From: Pseudorhodoferax soli
GTDB lineage: Bacteria > Pseudomonadota > Gammaproteobacteria > Burkholderiales > Burkholderiaceae_C
NCBI RefSeq assembly: GCF_003337555.1
Contig: NZ_QPJK01000010.1
Span: forward strand, 1-64,000
DNA: 64,000 nucleotides
Direction: 5' to 3'
Under the pieces are notes generated by a model. That model had not been told where the DNA came from and did not search any database. It worked only from the letters and a program-made list of their open reading frames with translations. The translations under genes and the position numbers were made by a program. Position 1 is the stretch's first letter; each line of letters starts with the position of its first letter. Positions 28,072 to 36,776 of the stretch are shown piece after piece.

Positions 28072-28569
28072 ATGGGCCTTCTCGATTCCGTACTCGGTTC
28101 CGTCCTGAACGGCAGCCAGTCTTCTCAACAGCCCGGCGCCAATGCCGAAGGTGGCCTGGGCGGCCTGCTCGGCGCGCTCGCCAGCAATCCCCAGCTGCTG
28201 CAGGTCATCATGGGCCTGGTCATGGGCGGCCAGGGCCGCTCGGCCCAGGCGCAGGGCGGCCCGCTGGGCGGCATGGTCGAGCAGTTCAACCAGGCCGGCC
28301 TGGGCGATGTGCTCGGCTCATGGATCGGCACCGGCCAGAACCGCGCCGTCTCGCCCGACCAGTTGGGCCAGGTGTTCGGCCAGGACCGGTTGTCTGAACT
28401 CGGCGCGCAGCTGGGCATGGGCGGCGGCGACCTGGCGAGCCAGCTGTCCCAGATCCTGCCCGGCCTCGTGGACCAGATGACGCCGCAGGGCCAGCTGCCG
28501 CAGCCCGGCGAGGGCGGCGGCAACGAAGGCCTGTTCGGCATGCTCGAAGCCTTCAACCAGCGCCGCTGA
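28072..28569 (+). CDS. YidB-like (DUF937) protein
   Basis: 165 residues, glycine- and glutamine-rich, beginning MGLLDSVLGSVLNG and containing the repeating pattern LGGLLGALASNPQLL, FNQAGLGDVLGSWIGTGQN and SPDQLGQVFG, all typical of the YidB/DUF937 family of cytoplasmic proteins of unknown role. It follows the MFS gene by 65 bases and is closed by an intrinsic terminator. A weak GAGG precedes the ATG. Confidence 0.85.
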   Translation: MGLLDSVLGSVLNGSQSSQQPGANAEGGLGGLLGALASNPQLLQVIMGLVMGGQGRSAQAQGGPLGGMVEQFNQAGLGDVLGSWIGTGQNRAVSPDQLGQVFGQDRLSELGAQLGMGGGDLASQLSQILPGLVDQMTPQGQLPQPGEGGGNEGLFGMLEAFNQRR

Positions 28570-28604
28570 AGAGAGCCCCACGCGTCCCCCCTGCGCGAGA
28601 TCTG

Positions 28605-28626
28605 ACGCCCCCTTCCGAGGGGGCGT
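28605..28626 (+). terminator. Intrinsic terminator after the YidB-like gene
   Basis: CGCCCCC and GGGGGCG form a seven- to eight-pair stem with loop TTCCGA, followed by TTGTT. It lies 36 bases after the YidB-like stop and 37 bases from the convergent M20 peptidase stop; on the minus strand no T-run follows. Confidence 0.75.
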
Positions 28627-28662
28627 TGTTCATTCCGGGGGCGGCCGTGCGATGCAAAAACC

Positions 28663-30129
28663 CTAAGCGGCCGGGAAGGCCGCGATCACCTGCGCCACGG
28701 CGGCGGTCAGCCGCTTGGCGTACGGCACATGCAGGAATTCGTTGGGCCCGTGGGCGTTGCTCTTGGGACCCAGCACACCGCAGACCATCATCTGCGCCTG
28801 CGGAAACCCCTGAGACAGCATGTTCATGAGCGGGATCGTGCCGCCCTGGCCGATGTAGCCGCAGGGCGCGCCGAAGTGCGCCTGCGAGGCCGCATGGAGC
28901 GCGTTCTCGAACCAGGGCGCCGTGGCCGGGGCGTTCCAACCCGTGGCGCCACCCTCGCCCTGGAACGTCACGCGGGCCTGGTAGGGCGCGTTGTCTTCCA
29001 GCAGGGCCTTGAGTTCCTGCACGGCCTGCCCGGCCTCGACCAGCGGCGGCAGCCGCAGCGAGAGCTTGAACGCGGTGTAGGGCCGCAGCACGTTGCCGGC
29101 GTTGCGCAGCTCGGGAAAGCCTTCGGCGCCCGTCACCGACAGCGTGGGCAGCCAAGTGCGGTTGAGCAGCGCCTGCACCGGGTCGGTGGTGGTGGGCAGC
29201 GCGGTCTGCACGGCACCGCCGCAGTCGTAGTGTGCCCAGGGGAAGCGCTTGTAGATCTCGTCGCCCAGGATGGCGGCCGTGGCCTTCGCCTGGGCCAGGC
29301 GCTCGGCCGGCACCTCGCAGTGGAAGCTGGCGGGCAGCAGGCGGCCGGTGGCGCTGTCTTCCAGGCGGTCCAGCACCTGGCGCATGATGCGAAAGCTCGA
29401 GGGCACCAGGCCCGAGGCGTCGCCCGAGTGCACGCCCTCGGTCAGGATCTCGACCTTCAGCACGCCGCTGGCCATGCCCCGCAGGCTGGTCGTGAGCCAC
29501 AGCTGGTCGTAGTTGCCGGCGCCCGAATCCAGGCACACCACGAGCGCCACATCGCCCAGGCGCGGGCGCAGCGCGTCCACATAGGGCAGGAGGTCGTATG
29601 AGCCGCTTTCCTCGCAGGTCTCGATGACGCCGACGATGCGCGGGTGCGGCGCGTTCTGCGCCTTGAGCGCCTGCACGGCCGCGATGCTGGCGTAGACCGC
29701 GTAGCCGTCGTCTGCGCCACCGCGGCCGTAGAGCTTGCCGTCCTCGTACTTGGGCGTCCAGGGGCCGAGGCCCGAGCGCCAGCCGTTGAACTCGGGCTGC
29801 TTGTCCAGGTGGCCGTACATGAGCACCGTCTGCGTCGCGGTCGTTCCGCTGGCCGGGATCTCGAAGAACAGCACCGGCGTGCGGCCTGCCAGGCGCACGA
29901 TCTCCAGTTTCAGCCCGGGCACCTTCTGCGCCTCGACCCAGGCTGCGGCATTGCGCATCACCGTCTCCAGGTGACCGTGCGCCGCCCAGTCGGGGTCGAA
30001 CGACGGCGACTTGGCCGGGATCGCGATGTAGTCGGTCAGCTGGCGGACGATGTCATCGTCCCAGGCGCGCGTGGCATGGGTCAGCGCGGCGTTGGCATCG
30101 AGCACGTTGGCGGGGACACGGGCGTTCAT
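28663..30129 (-). CDS. M20-family metallopeptidase (dipeptidase-like)
   Basis: 488 residues with the co-catalytic zinc-site motifs of M20: YGHLDKQPE (His and Asp), GRGGADDG (bridging Asp), ETCEESGS (catalytic Glu then metal Glu), CLDSG (metal Asp) and NAHGPNEFLHV (metal His). Length and motifs suit CNDP/dipeptidase-type members. The ATG at 30129 is preferred to one at 30168 because the family N-terminus starts there. It lies 68 bases after mdcH on the same strand, so it could be read through from the malonate operon, but it has no obvious role there. Confidence 0.88.
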   Translation of the reverse strand: MNARVPANVLDANAALTHATRAWDDDIVRQLTDYIAIPAKSPSFDPDWAAHGHLETVMRNAAAWVEAQKVPGLKLEIVRLAGRTPVLFFEIPASGTTATQTVLMYGHLDKQPEFNGWRSGLGPWTPKYEDGKLYGRGGADDGYAVYASIAAVQALKAQNAPHPRIVGVIETCEESGSYDLLPYVDALRPRLGDVALVVCLDSGAGNYDQLWLTTSLRGMASGVLKVEILTEGVHSGDASGLVPSSFRIMRQVLDRLEDSATGRLLPASFHCEVPAERLAQAKATAAILGDEIYKRFPWAHYDCGGAVQTALPTTTDPVQALLNRTWLPTLSVTGAEGFPELRNAGNVLRPYTAFKLSLRLPPLVEAGQAVQELKALLEDNAPYQARVTFQGEGGATGWNAPATAPWFENALHAASQAHFGAPCGYIGQGGTIPLMNMLSQGFPQAQMMVCGVLGPKSNAHGPNEFLHVPYAKRLTAAVAQVIAAFPAA

Positions 30130-30197
30130 GGCGGGCACTCCAAGGGCGCAAAGAGGGCATTGCACCACAAGGCAGGCGCGGCGTCAGGGGTGGCTTG

Positions 30198-31097
30198 CTA
30201 CGTCCGCGCCAGCCATGCGGCGATGGCCTGGGCACTGCGGAATTCGTCGGCCGCGCGTGCCGGCACACCGGGGTGGCGCTGGTTCCACAGCCGTGCCAGC
30301 GCCTGGCCGGCACCGATCTCCAGCACGCGGTCGACCCCACGCGCGTGCAGGTTGTCCATGCATTCGTCCCAGCGCACGGTGGTGGCGATCTGCGCAGCCA
30401 GCGCCTGGCCGGCCTGCGCGGCGCTGGCGACGCGGTCGGCCGCATTGCTGAACAGCGGCGTGTGCGGGCGCGCCAGCGGCAGGCCGGCCAGGCGCTCGGC
30501 AAAGGCCGCGGCCGCAGGCTGCATGGCGGGCGTGTGCGAAGCCACGGCGACGCGCAAGGGCGTGGCGTGCGCGCCAGCGGCCCGGGCCGCCGCCTCGGCC
30601 CGCGCCAGCGCGGCGGGCGGGCCGCCCAGCACCACGCTGTCGATGCCGTTGCGGATGGCGATAGCCAGGCTCCCGTCGGCCAGCAGCCGCTCCAGCACGG
30701 CGGGCGTGCACTGGCTCAGGCCGAGCAGGCCGCCCGGCGCCTGGGCGGCGCAGCGGTCCATGGCGACGGCACGCGCCTGGGCCAGGTCCAGCGCCGTGGC
30801 GGCATCGAACACGCCCGCCGCGCTGAAGGCCGCCAGCTCGCCCACGCTGTAGCCCGCGATGGCCGCAGGCGGCGGCACCAGCGGCGCGAGCTGCGCCCAG
30901 GCCGCCAGCGCCAGCCCGGTCAGGAGGCACTGGGCGTGGGCGTTGCGCGCGCCCCAATCTGCATCGGCGAGGCTGGCGCGCCAATCGGCCACACCCAGCC
31001 GCGCACCGACGCTGCGCGTGAGGGCGTCTTCGGCCAGCCAGGGCAGCATGCCGGGATGCTGGCCGCCCTGGCCCGAGAACACGAGGGCCCACGCCAT
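30198..31097 (-). CDS. mdcH: Malonate decarboxylase epsilon subunit (malonyl transferase) MdcH
   Basis: 299 residues of the FabD-like malonyl transferase fold: N-terminal FSGQGGQHPGM, nucleophile motif GYSVGE (Ser84) and a later histidine in ASHTPAM. In malonate decarboxylase it moves malonyl from malonyl-CoA onto the special ACP during activation. It is last in the mdc operon; its ATG directly follows the mdcB stop (TGAATG). Confidence 0.9.
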   Translation of the reverse strand: MAWALVFSGQGGQHPGMLPWLAEDALTRSVGARLGVADWRASLADADWGARNAHAQCLLTGLALAAWAQLAPLVPPPAAIAGYSVGELAAFSAAGVFDAATALDLAQARAVAMDRCAAQAPGGLLGLSQCTPAVLERLLADGSLAIAIRNGIDSVVLGGPPAALARAEAAARAAGAHATPLRVAVASHTPAMQPAAAAFAERLAGLPLARPHTPLFSNAADRVASAAQAGQALAAQIATTVRWDECMDNLHARGVDRVLEIGAGQALARLWNQRHPGVPARAADEFRSAQAIAAWLART

Positions 31098-31955
31098 TCA
31101 GAGCGCGTCCAGGCGTTGCAGCCAGCAGGCGGCGGCCAGCGTGTCGGCTGCGCCACCCGGCGACAGGCGGCGGGCCACGAAGTCGCGGCCGATGGCGGCG
31201 GCCTGCGCCAGTGCATCGGGCTGCGCCGCACCGCCTGCAGCGAGGAAGTTGCGCGCCGCGGCCTGGGCGTGGCGCAAGCCGGCCAGGCCGCCGCGCAGGG
31301 CAAGGTTGCTGTCGTCGAGCACGGCGATCACATGGAACAGCGCATCGAGCCGGGCCAGCGGCGGCGCCAGGCCGCGCGCCTGCGCCGCCGCGAGCGCCGG
31401 CAGCGCCGTGGAGAAGAGCACCGGAAAGCCCGCTGCCGCCTCGTGCGCGGCGCCGCGCAGGCCCAGGCGCCGCGCCACCCGGCCGCCGGGCAGCATGGGC
31501 GCACGCTGGGCGCGCAAGGCCAGGGCCGCGCCCCAGTGCGCAAGCAGCGCCGCGCGCACGGCGGCGGGCCGCAGCGGCGCGCCTGACTGCGCCACCGCGC
31601 CGGCCGCGGCGCACAGCAGGCCGAGCTGGAACACCGCGCCGCGGTGGGTGTTGATGCCGCCCGTGGCGGCCAGCATGCGCGCCTCGGCCGCGATGCCGCA
31701 CCGCTCCAGCGCCGCAAAGCCGGCCCCGGCCTGGCCCAGCGCGGCGATGCGGGGAAAGTAGCCGCGCAGCGCGAACAGGCTGCGCACGAAGGTGCCGGCG
31801 TCCATGTCGGCGTGGCTGCCGTTGTCCACCAGGGTCACGAGACCGGGTTTGGGACTCAGGGCGAGCTCGTCGTACAGCGCGAGCGTGGCCGCGCGGCCGA
31901 TGGCCTGCGGCGTGGCACCGGCCTGCGCGGCGCGCCGGTGTGCGGGCACCGTCAT
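31098..31955 (-). CDS. mdcB: Triphosphoribosyl-dephospho-CoA synthase MdcB
   Basis: 285 residues of the CitG/MdcB family. Diagnostic pieces are ELALSPKPGLVTLVDNGSHADMD, GGINTHRGAVFQLGLLC and the late DSNLALRGG motif. It builds the precursor of the decarboxylase prosthetic group from ATP and dephospho-CoA, for MdcG to transfer onto MdcC. Alanine content is very high, as in the neighbouring accessory genes. It overlaps mdcG by ATGA. Confidence 0.9.
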   Translation of the reverse strand: MTVPAHRRAAQAGATPQAIGRAATLALYDELALSPKPGLVTLVDNGSHADMDAGTFVRSLFALRGYFPRIAALGQAGAGFAALERCGIAAEARMLAATGGINTHRGAVFQLGLLCAAAGAVAQSGAPLRPAAVRAALLAHWGAALALRAQRAPMLPGGRVARRLGLRGAAHEAAAGFPVLFSTALPALAAAQARGLAPPLARLDALFHVIAVLDDSNLALRGGLAGLRHAQAAARNFLAAGGAAQPDALAQAAAIGRDFVARRLSPGGAADTLAAACWLQRLDAL

Positions 31956-32611
31956 GCGGCCTCCTCGGCCTGCCAGAACGGCGCATCGGCCAGGGCCACG
32001 CCGTCCAGCCGCTTGACCAGCACCTGGGCCGTGCGGCCGGCGCGCCAGGCCAGCCATTCGCGCCAGGCCACGGCGCGGTCGCCCGCGAACAGCAGTTCGC
32101 CGTCCAGCCGCAGCCCGTCCGACCAGGACTGCAGCAGCACGGCCACGGCATCGGCCTGCGCGGGGCCGTCGACGGCAATGCACAGGTCGATGTCGGAGCC
32201 CGGGCGCAGGTGGTCCAGCCCGGTCAGCAGCTGCCAGCCGTGGCTGCCGTAGACGCGCGCCGCCACACCGCAGGCAGACAGGCCGCCGCACAGCGCGCGC
32301 CAGGGCCGGCGCTGGGCGGCGCTCAGCAGCGGAGCCAATGCGCTGGCGGGCGGAAAGGCTGTGCGCTGTGCGATGTCGGGCTGCGGCACGGCCAGCGCGA
32401 TGCGCCGGCGCGCCCAACGGCCCGGCGCCGGCAGGCCCAGGCAAACCGCGCCCTCGGCCTGCGGGCGCTGCCGCGTGACGACCAGCGGCAAGCCGTGCTG
32501 CGCCCAATGCGCGAGGCAGGCCCGCGCCTGGGCATCCCATGCACCGGCCAGCACGCGCAGCCAACCGGCGTCGGTCAGGCGCACGAGCTGGTGGCGGTGC
32601 AGGGCCGTCAT
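31952..32611 (-). CDS. mdcG: Phosphoribosyl-dephospho-CoA transferase MdcG (holo-ACP synthase)
   Basis: 219 residues. The nucleotidyltransferase-like motif YGSHGWQLLTGLDHLRPGSD, continuing into DIDL, is characteristic of MdcG; the N-terminus MTALHRHQLVRLTDAGW matches the family. It attaches the triphosphoribosyl-dephospho-CoA group to the serine of MdcC. The start at 32611 overlaps the mdcE stop (ATGA); the longer open frame upstream is antisense-like. Confidence 0.88.
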   Translation of the reverse strand: MTALHRHQLVRLTDAGWLRVLAGAWDAQARACLAHWAQHGLPLVVTRQRPQAEGAVCLGLPAPGRWARRRIALAVPQPDIAQRTAFPPASALAPLLSAAQRRPWRALCGGLSACGVAARVYGSHGWQLLTGLDHLRPGSDIDLCIAVDGPAQADAVAVLLQSWSDGLRLDGELLFAGDRAVAWREWLAWRAGRTAQVLVKRLDGVALADAPFWQAEEAA

Positions 32612-33315
32612 GCCGCTTCCAGCACCCTTTGCGCCACGGCGGCCGCGAGCTTGCGGCCGCCGCGCGCGGCGCCGTCCTGCGCACGCACGTCCTCCACCGG
32701 CGTCTGCACGAGCGCCTCGCGCAACGCGGCCTGCAGGTCGCCCTGCCACAGCGCACGCACGCCGCCCATGGCCACGTAGTTGTCCACGCCGGGCGCGAAC
32801 ACGGGGTTGGCCTTGGACAGCTCGGTCAGCATGGACTCGGGCAGCTTGGTCACGCGCGCCATGGCCGGGATGCGCATGACGCGGATCTCGGCATCGGGCA
32901 GCGCATAGCAGGCATCGGCGATCAACCCCGAGGTGATGAAGCCGCCCGACAGCGCCTGGTCGTACACCAGGCCCAGCACGCGGTGGCCGCTGCGCCGCGC
33001 CAGGTCGATGGCCATGCCCAGGTGGGCCATCGCGCGGTTGATGCCCAGCAGCTCGTCGCGCCGGCGCAGCTGCTGGCCCTGGGTGTCGATCAGCAGCACG
33101 ATGGGCCGGCCCGGGTGCTGGGCGATGGTATCCAGCACCACGCGGGCCTGGGCCAGCGCGAGCGCCACGCCGATGGGCGCGTGGCCGGTGGTGCCGACCA
33201 CCGCGATCGCCGCGCCGTCGAGCTGCGCCGTGCCGTGCAGGAAGTCGCCCTCGGCTTGGATGCCGTGGTCGGGGCCGAACAGTTGGGTGGCAAGAAGGTT
33301 CCAGTCGAGCGGCAT
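32608..33315 (-). CDS. mdcE: Malonate decarboxylase gamma subunit MdcE
   Basis: 235 residues of the carboxyltransferase (crotonase-like) fold, with LLIDTQGQQLRRRDELLGINRAMAHL in pieces typical of MdcE (PIVLLIDTQGQ, RRRDELLGINRAM) and the glycine-rich SGGFITSGLIAD. With MdcD it decarboxylates malonyl-ACP to acetyl-ACP and CO2. Normally the next gene to mdcD or fused with it; here a hydrolase and a Bug gene separate the two. Its ATG lies 23 bases after the Bug stop. Confidence 0.9.
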   Translation of the reverse strand: MPLDWNLLATQLFGPDHGIQAEGDFLHGTAQLDGAAIAVVGTTGHAPIGVALALAQARVVLDTIAQHPGRPIVLLIDTQGQQLRRRDELLGINRAMAHLGMAIDLARRSGHRVLGLVYDQALSGGFITSGLIADACYALPDAEIRVMRIPAMARVTKLPESMLTELSKANPVFAPGVDNYVAMGGVRALWQGDLQAALREALVQTPVEDVRAQDGAARGGRKLAAAVAQRVLEAA

Positions 33316-33338
33316 GGCGGGGTTCCCGGAAAAAGGTG

Positions 33339-34331
33339 TCAATCGAGCTTGATGTTGGCGGCCTTGACGACGCCGGCCCAGCGCGTGATCTCGGCCTGCA
33401 CGTAGTCGCCGAACTGCGCCGGCGTCAGCGCGCCGAACTGCGCGCCGTTGCTGGCCCACACGGCGCGGATCTCTTCGGCGGCGCCGGCCTTGCGGACCTC
33501 CTCGACCACGCGCGCCTGTGCCTCGGCCGGCGTGCCCTTGGGCGCCCACAGCCCATACCAGGTCGTGACCTTGTAGTCGGGCAGGCCCAGCTCGGCCGCG
33601 CAGGGCACATCGGGCAGCGAGGGGTTGCGCTGGGCACCCGCCACCATCAAGGCCTTGATGCGGCCGCCCTTGATGTGCGCGGCCGAGGAGCCCAGTCCGT
33701 CGAACATCATGTCGACGTTGCCCGAGATCAGGTCCTGCAGCGCCGGCCCCGCGCCGCGGTAGGGGATGTGGGTGATGAAGGTGCCCGTCTGCAGCTTGAA
33801 CAGCTCGCCCGCCAGGTGGTGCGAGGTGCCGCCACCGGCCGAGGCGTAGTTGAGCTTGCCGGGGCTTTTCTTGAGTTCCGCCAGGAAGGTCTTGAAGTCT
33901 GTCGCCGTCACGCGCTTGGGGTTGACCACCAGCACCTGCGGCACCTCGGCCAGCAGCGCCAGCGGCACGAAGTCGCGCTGCAGGTCGTAGTCCAGCTTGG
34001 GATAGACCGAGGGCGCGATGGCGTGGTGGATGGCACCCATGAACAACGTGTAGCCGTCGGGCTGGGCGCGCGCAGCGATGGTCGCACCCAGCGTGCCGCC
34101 GGCGCCGCCGCGGTTGTCCACGATGAGCTGCTTGCCGGTCTGCTTGGCGAACTGGGCCGACAGCGGGCGCGCGAACGCATCCGTGCCGCCGCCGGCCGGG
34201 AACGGCACGACCAGGTTGACGGGCTTGGTGGGCCAGCCGGACTGGGCGCGCACGCCCAGTGCCGTCAGGGCCATGCCGGCGGCGCCGGCGCGCAGCAAGG
34301 TGCGGCGGGGGAACGAGGTGGCGTGGTGCAT
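33339..34331 (-). CDS. Bug/TctC solute-binding protein inside the malonate operon
   Basis: 330 residues with a twin-arginine signal (PRRTLLRAGAAGMALT, residues 8-23, cleavage after VRAQ) and Bug marks VNLVVPFPAGGGTDAF, VDNRGGAGGTLG, DGYT and THIPYRGAGP. GGAGA lies about nine bases before the ATG. It sits between the lipoprotein hydrolase and mdcE on the same strand with short gaps (22 and 23 bases), so it is almost surely cotranscribed with mdc genes. A plausible ligand is malonate or a malonate derivative; this is inference from place only. Confidence 0.9.
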   Translation of the reverse strand: MHHATSFPRRTLLRAGAAGMALTALGVRAQSGWPTKPVNLVVPFPAGGGTDAFARPLSAQFAKQTGKQLIVDNRGGAGGTLGATIAARAQPDGYTLFMGAIHHAIAPSVYPKLDYDLQRDFVPLALLAEVPQVLVVNPKRVTATDFKTFLAELKKSPGKLNYASAGGGTSHHLAGELFKLQTGTFITHIPYRGAGPALQDLISGNVDMMFDGLGSSAAHIKGGRIKALMVAGAQRNPSLPDVPCAAELGLPDYKVTTWYGLWAPKGTPAEAQARVVEEVRKAGAAEEIRAVWASNGAQFGALTPAQFGDYVQAEITRWAGVVKAANIKLD

Positions 34332-34353
34332 GGTGGTGTGTCTCCGTTGTGGT

Positions 34354-36708
34354 TCAGGGCAGCGCGGCAAAGCCGGGCTGGGCGATCTGCGACTGCGCAC
34401 GGTTGCGGTAGGCCGTGGCATCGTCGGCGCCGTACAGGCCGTTCAGCATCAGGCCGCGCGCCACCAGGTCGTCCACCGACTGGCCGACCGCGGCCACGTA
34501 GCCCGCCTTGCTGCCGTACAGGGCCTGCACACTGCGGCGCGGGTCGCCGCCCTGGCGCAGCGCATCGGTCACGGCGAAGGCCAGCTGCGAGCCGTTCAGC
34601 CCGTACTGGTCGCCCGCGACGAAGCCACTCTTGCGCAGGCTGTAGCCCGTGAACGTGGCCAATGGCACGGACGAATCGGGCATCTTCACACCCGCCACGT
34701 CGTTGCCCTGCGCATCCACCGTGGGCAGCTGCACCACGTAGAACTTGCTGGAGACGGCCGAGGGGATCACGCTCTCGTCGTTCAGGCTCAGCGTGTTGTA
34801 CACGCCGTTGAAGGCCAGGCCCGGCGTGCCGGCCACGCCCGTGAAGGCCACGCCCGACAGGTCGGGCCCGCCCAGGCTGGCGGCCGCGCCGGTCGGCACC
34901 GCCAGCGTGCCTGCCCGGGCCGACGGCCAGGCGCTGGCCAGCGGCTGCGCCGTGCCCTTCACCCAGCCCTCCAGGTTCAGGTACAGCGCGCGCACCAGTG
35001 CCGTGCTGGCGTTGTTGACGGTGGCCGCGTAGGTGGGCGAGGTGGCGGCCACGCTGCGCGTGACCGTCATGTCGGGCTGGGTCCGCGCATTGGCGGCCAG
35101 CTGCGAGGGGCTGTGCTGGGTGCCGGTGGCATAGAACAGGCGCACGTTGTCGGGCACGGCCACGTCGTTGCCCTGGCCGTCGGTGGCCACCAGGGATGCG
35201 CGCGCGCCACCGAACTCGATCGGGCTGTCGTACTGGATCACCTTGGGGCAGGTGCCGTCTTCGCTGCACTTCTTGAGCAGGCCATCGGTGCGGCCGCTGA
35301 CGGGGTCGGTCAGGGTGGCGTAGCCGAACGGGAACTGGTCGCCGGGCGTGTAGTGGGTCTCGTGCTGGCGCGCGTAGTCGCCGGGCTTGGACCAGCGGTA
35401 GTTGGTGTAGGTCTTGCGCGAGCCACCCACCAGCGGCAGCATGCCGTCGAACACCCGGCGCTGTTGCGCGTCGGCGTTGAACCCCTGCCACAGGTAGTCG
35501 CGCACATAGCGGCCCGACTGCGAGATGCCACCGAACAAGGTGGTCTGCACGCGGCCCGCCAGCGGGTTGCGGTTGCCCGCCGCGTCGGTTGTGCCGTGCC
35601 GCAGGAAGCTGACGAGGTCGCGCGTGGCCAGGAAGCCCAGTCCCATGACCTTGGGCTCCACCGCGGTGTAGTTGAACTGGTAGATCGATCCGTTGTCCAG
35701 CCCGGCGTCGAGCGCGGCGGCGTAGGCCGCGTCCGCGCGCACGGCGGCGCGGTCGATGGTGACGAAGCCGTAGCCGGTCGCGCCGGTGGAGCCCGCCGGT
35801 GCCGTGCCGCTGCCGGCGGTGTAGGCCCATGCGGACGAGGCCACCGTGATGGGTGCCGAGGTGGGCGTCCTGCGCACCGTCAGCGTGGCCGATGCCAGCG
35901 CGCCAGGCGCCATCTTGTAGTAGGTGCCGAGCAGGTTGGACGTGGCGTTGTCGGCGATGAACTCGTCCTGCACGCCGCCGGTGATGGGCGCGTTGCCGTT
36001 GGCCACGTCCACGGCGATGGGCAGCGTCATGCCCGGCGCGTACCAGCGCTGCGTGCCCGTGATCGCGGCCGTGGCGCCGGTCAGCGTCTGCGGCTGGTCG
36101 CCCTGCCAGCCGGCCCAGACGATGCTGGCGCCCTGGTTCAGCAGGAAGCCGTTGCCAGCGCCCACGCCGGCCACGTCGCCGGAGCCGGTGGCAGACACCT
36201 GCGGCTGCACGTTGCCGAACAGGTCGTTGCTGGAGCCCTCGTTGAGCGCAGGCACCAGCAGCGACCGGGTGCGGTTGGAGACTTCGTAGAACAGCGTGCC
36301 GTTGCCGCGCGCCGCATCCGTCGGTGCCAGCAGCACCACGTCGAACCGGTAGCGCACGAAGCCGTCGGCGTCGGGCACGGTGTTCTTGAGGTCGACGATG
36401 GTGGCGGCGCAATCGTCCTTGGGCGACACCGTGGCCGTGGCCGCGGCCAGCGTGTAGGTGTAGGTGCCCACGCTGCCAAAGCTGGCGCCTTCGAACGCCA
36501 GGCCCGTGCCCTTGACGTCGAGGCGCTCGATGGCCGAGCGCTTGATCGGGCAGGGGCGCGTGTACTCGGGTGGCACCAGCGCGCTGCGCGCGGCCGGCAG
36601 CTGCGGCGCACCGCCGTCGCCGCCGCCGCAGGAAGCCAGCAGCACCGCCGCAATGGCCGCACTGCCACGCGTGGCGTGGCTGGCCAGGGCACCAGGGATG
36701 TGTGTCAT
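34354..36708 (-). CDS. Lipoprotein alpha/beta hydrolase (Abhydrolase_10 type) inside the malonate operon
   Basis: 784 residues. A lipobox LLASC puts the lipidated cysteine at residue 27, so the mature protein is membrane-anchored outside the cytoplasm. The family signature GGISQSGR (about 393-400), with YVRDYLW following, and the earlier NQGASIVWAGWQGD (about 191-204) mark the alpha/beta-hydrolase domain-containing family, whose substrates are mostly unknown esters. AGGAGA seven bases upstream supports the start. It lies between mdcD and the Bug gene in one direction with gaps of 68 and 22 bases. Hydrolysis of a malonate ester or other conjugate would make sense of the location but is unproven. 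Confidence 0.85.
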   Translation of the reverse strand: MTHIPGALASHATRGSAAIAAVLLASCGGGDGGAPQLPAARSALVPPEYTRPCPIKRSAIERLDVKGTGLAFEGASFGSVGTYTYTLAAATATVSPKDDCAATIVDLKNTVPDADGFVRYRFDVVLLAPTDAARGNGTLFYEVSNRTRSLLVPALNEGSSNDLFGNVQPQVSATGSGDVAGVGAGNGFLLNQGASIVWAGWQGDQPQTLTGATAAITGTQRWYAPGMTLPIAVDVANGNAPITGGVQDEFIADNATSNLLGTYYKMAPGALASATLTVRRTPTSAPITVASSAWAYTAGSGTAPAGSTGATGYGFVTIDRAAVRADAAYAAALDAGLDNGSIYQFNYTAVEPKVMGLGFLATRDLVSFLRHGTTDAAGNRNPLAGRVQTTLFGGISQSGRYVRDYLWQGFNADAQQRRVFDGMLPLVGGSRKTYTNYRWSKPGDYARQHETHYTPGDQFPFGYATLTDPVSGRTDGLLKKCSEDGTCPKVIQYDSPIEFGGARASLVATDGQGNDVAVPDNVRLFYATGTQHSPSQLAANARTQPDMTVTRSVAATSPTYAATVNNASTALVRALYLNLEGWVKGTAQPLASAWPSARAGTLAVPTGAAASLGGPDLSGVAFTGVAGTPGLAFNGVYNTLSLNDESVIPSAVSSKFYVVQLPTVDAQGNDVAGVKMPDSSVPLATFTGYSLRKSGFVAGDQYGLNGSQLAFAVTDALRQGGDPRRSVQALYGSKAGYVAAVGQSVDDLVARGLMLNGLYGADDATAYRNRAQSQIAQPGFAALP

Positions 36709-36776
36709 GTCGTTGTCTCCTTCGTTGTTGAACCGGATTCGTCGTCTTTGCGACTTGTCGTGCGTCGGCGGCGCCT

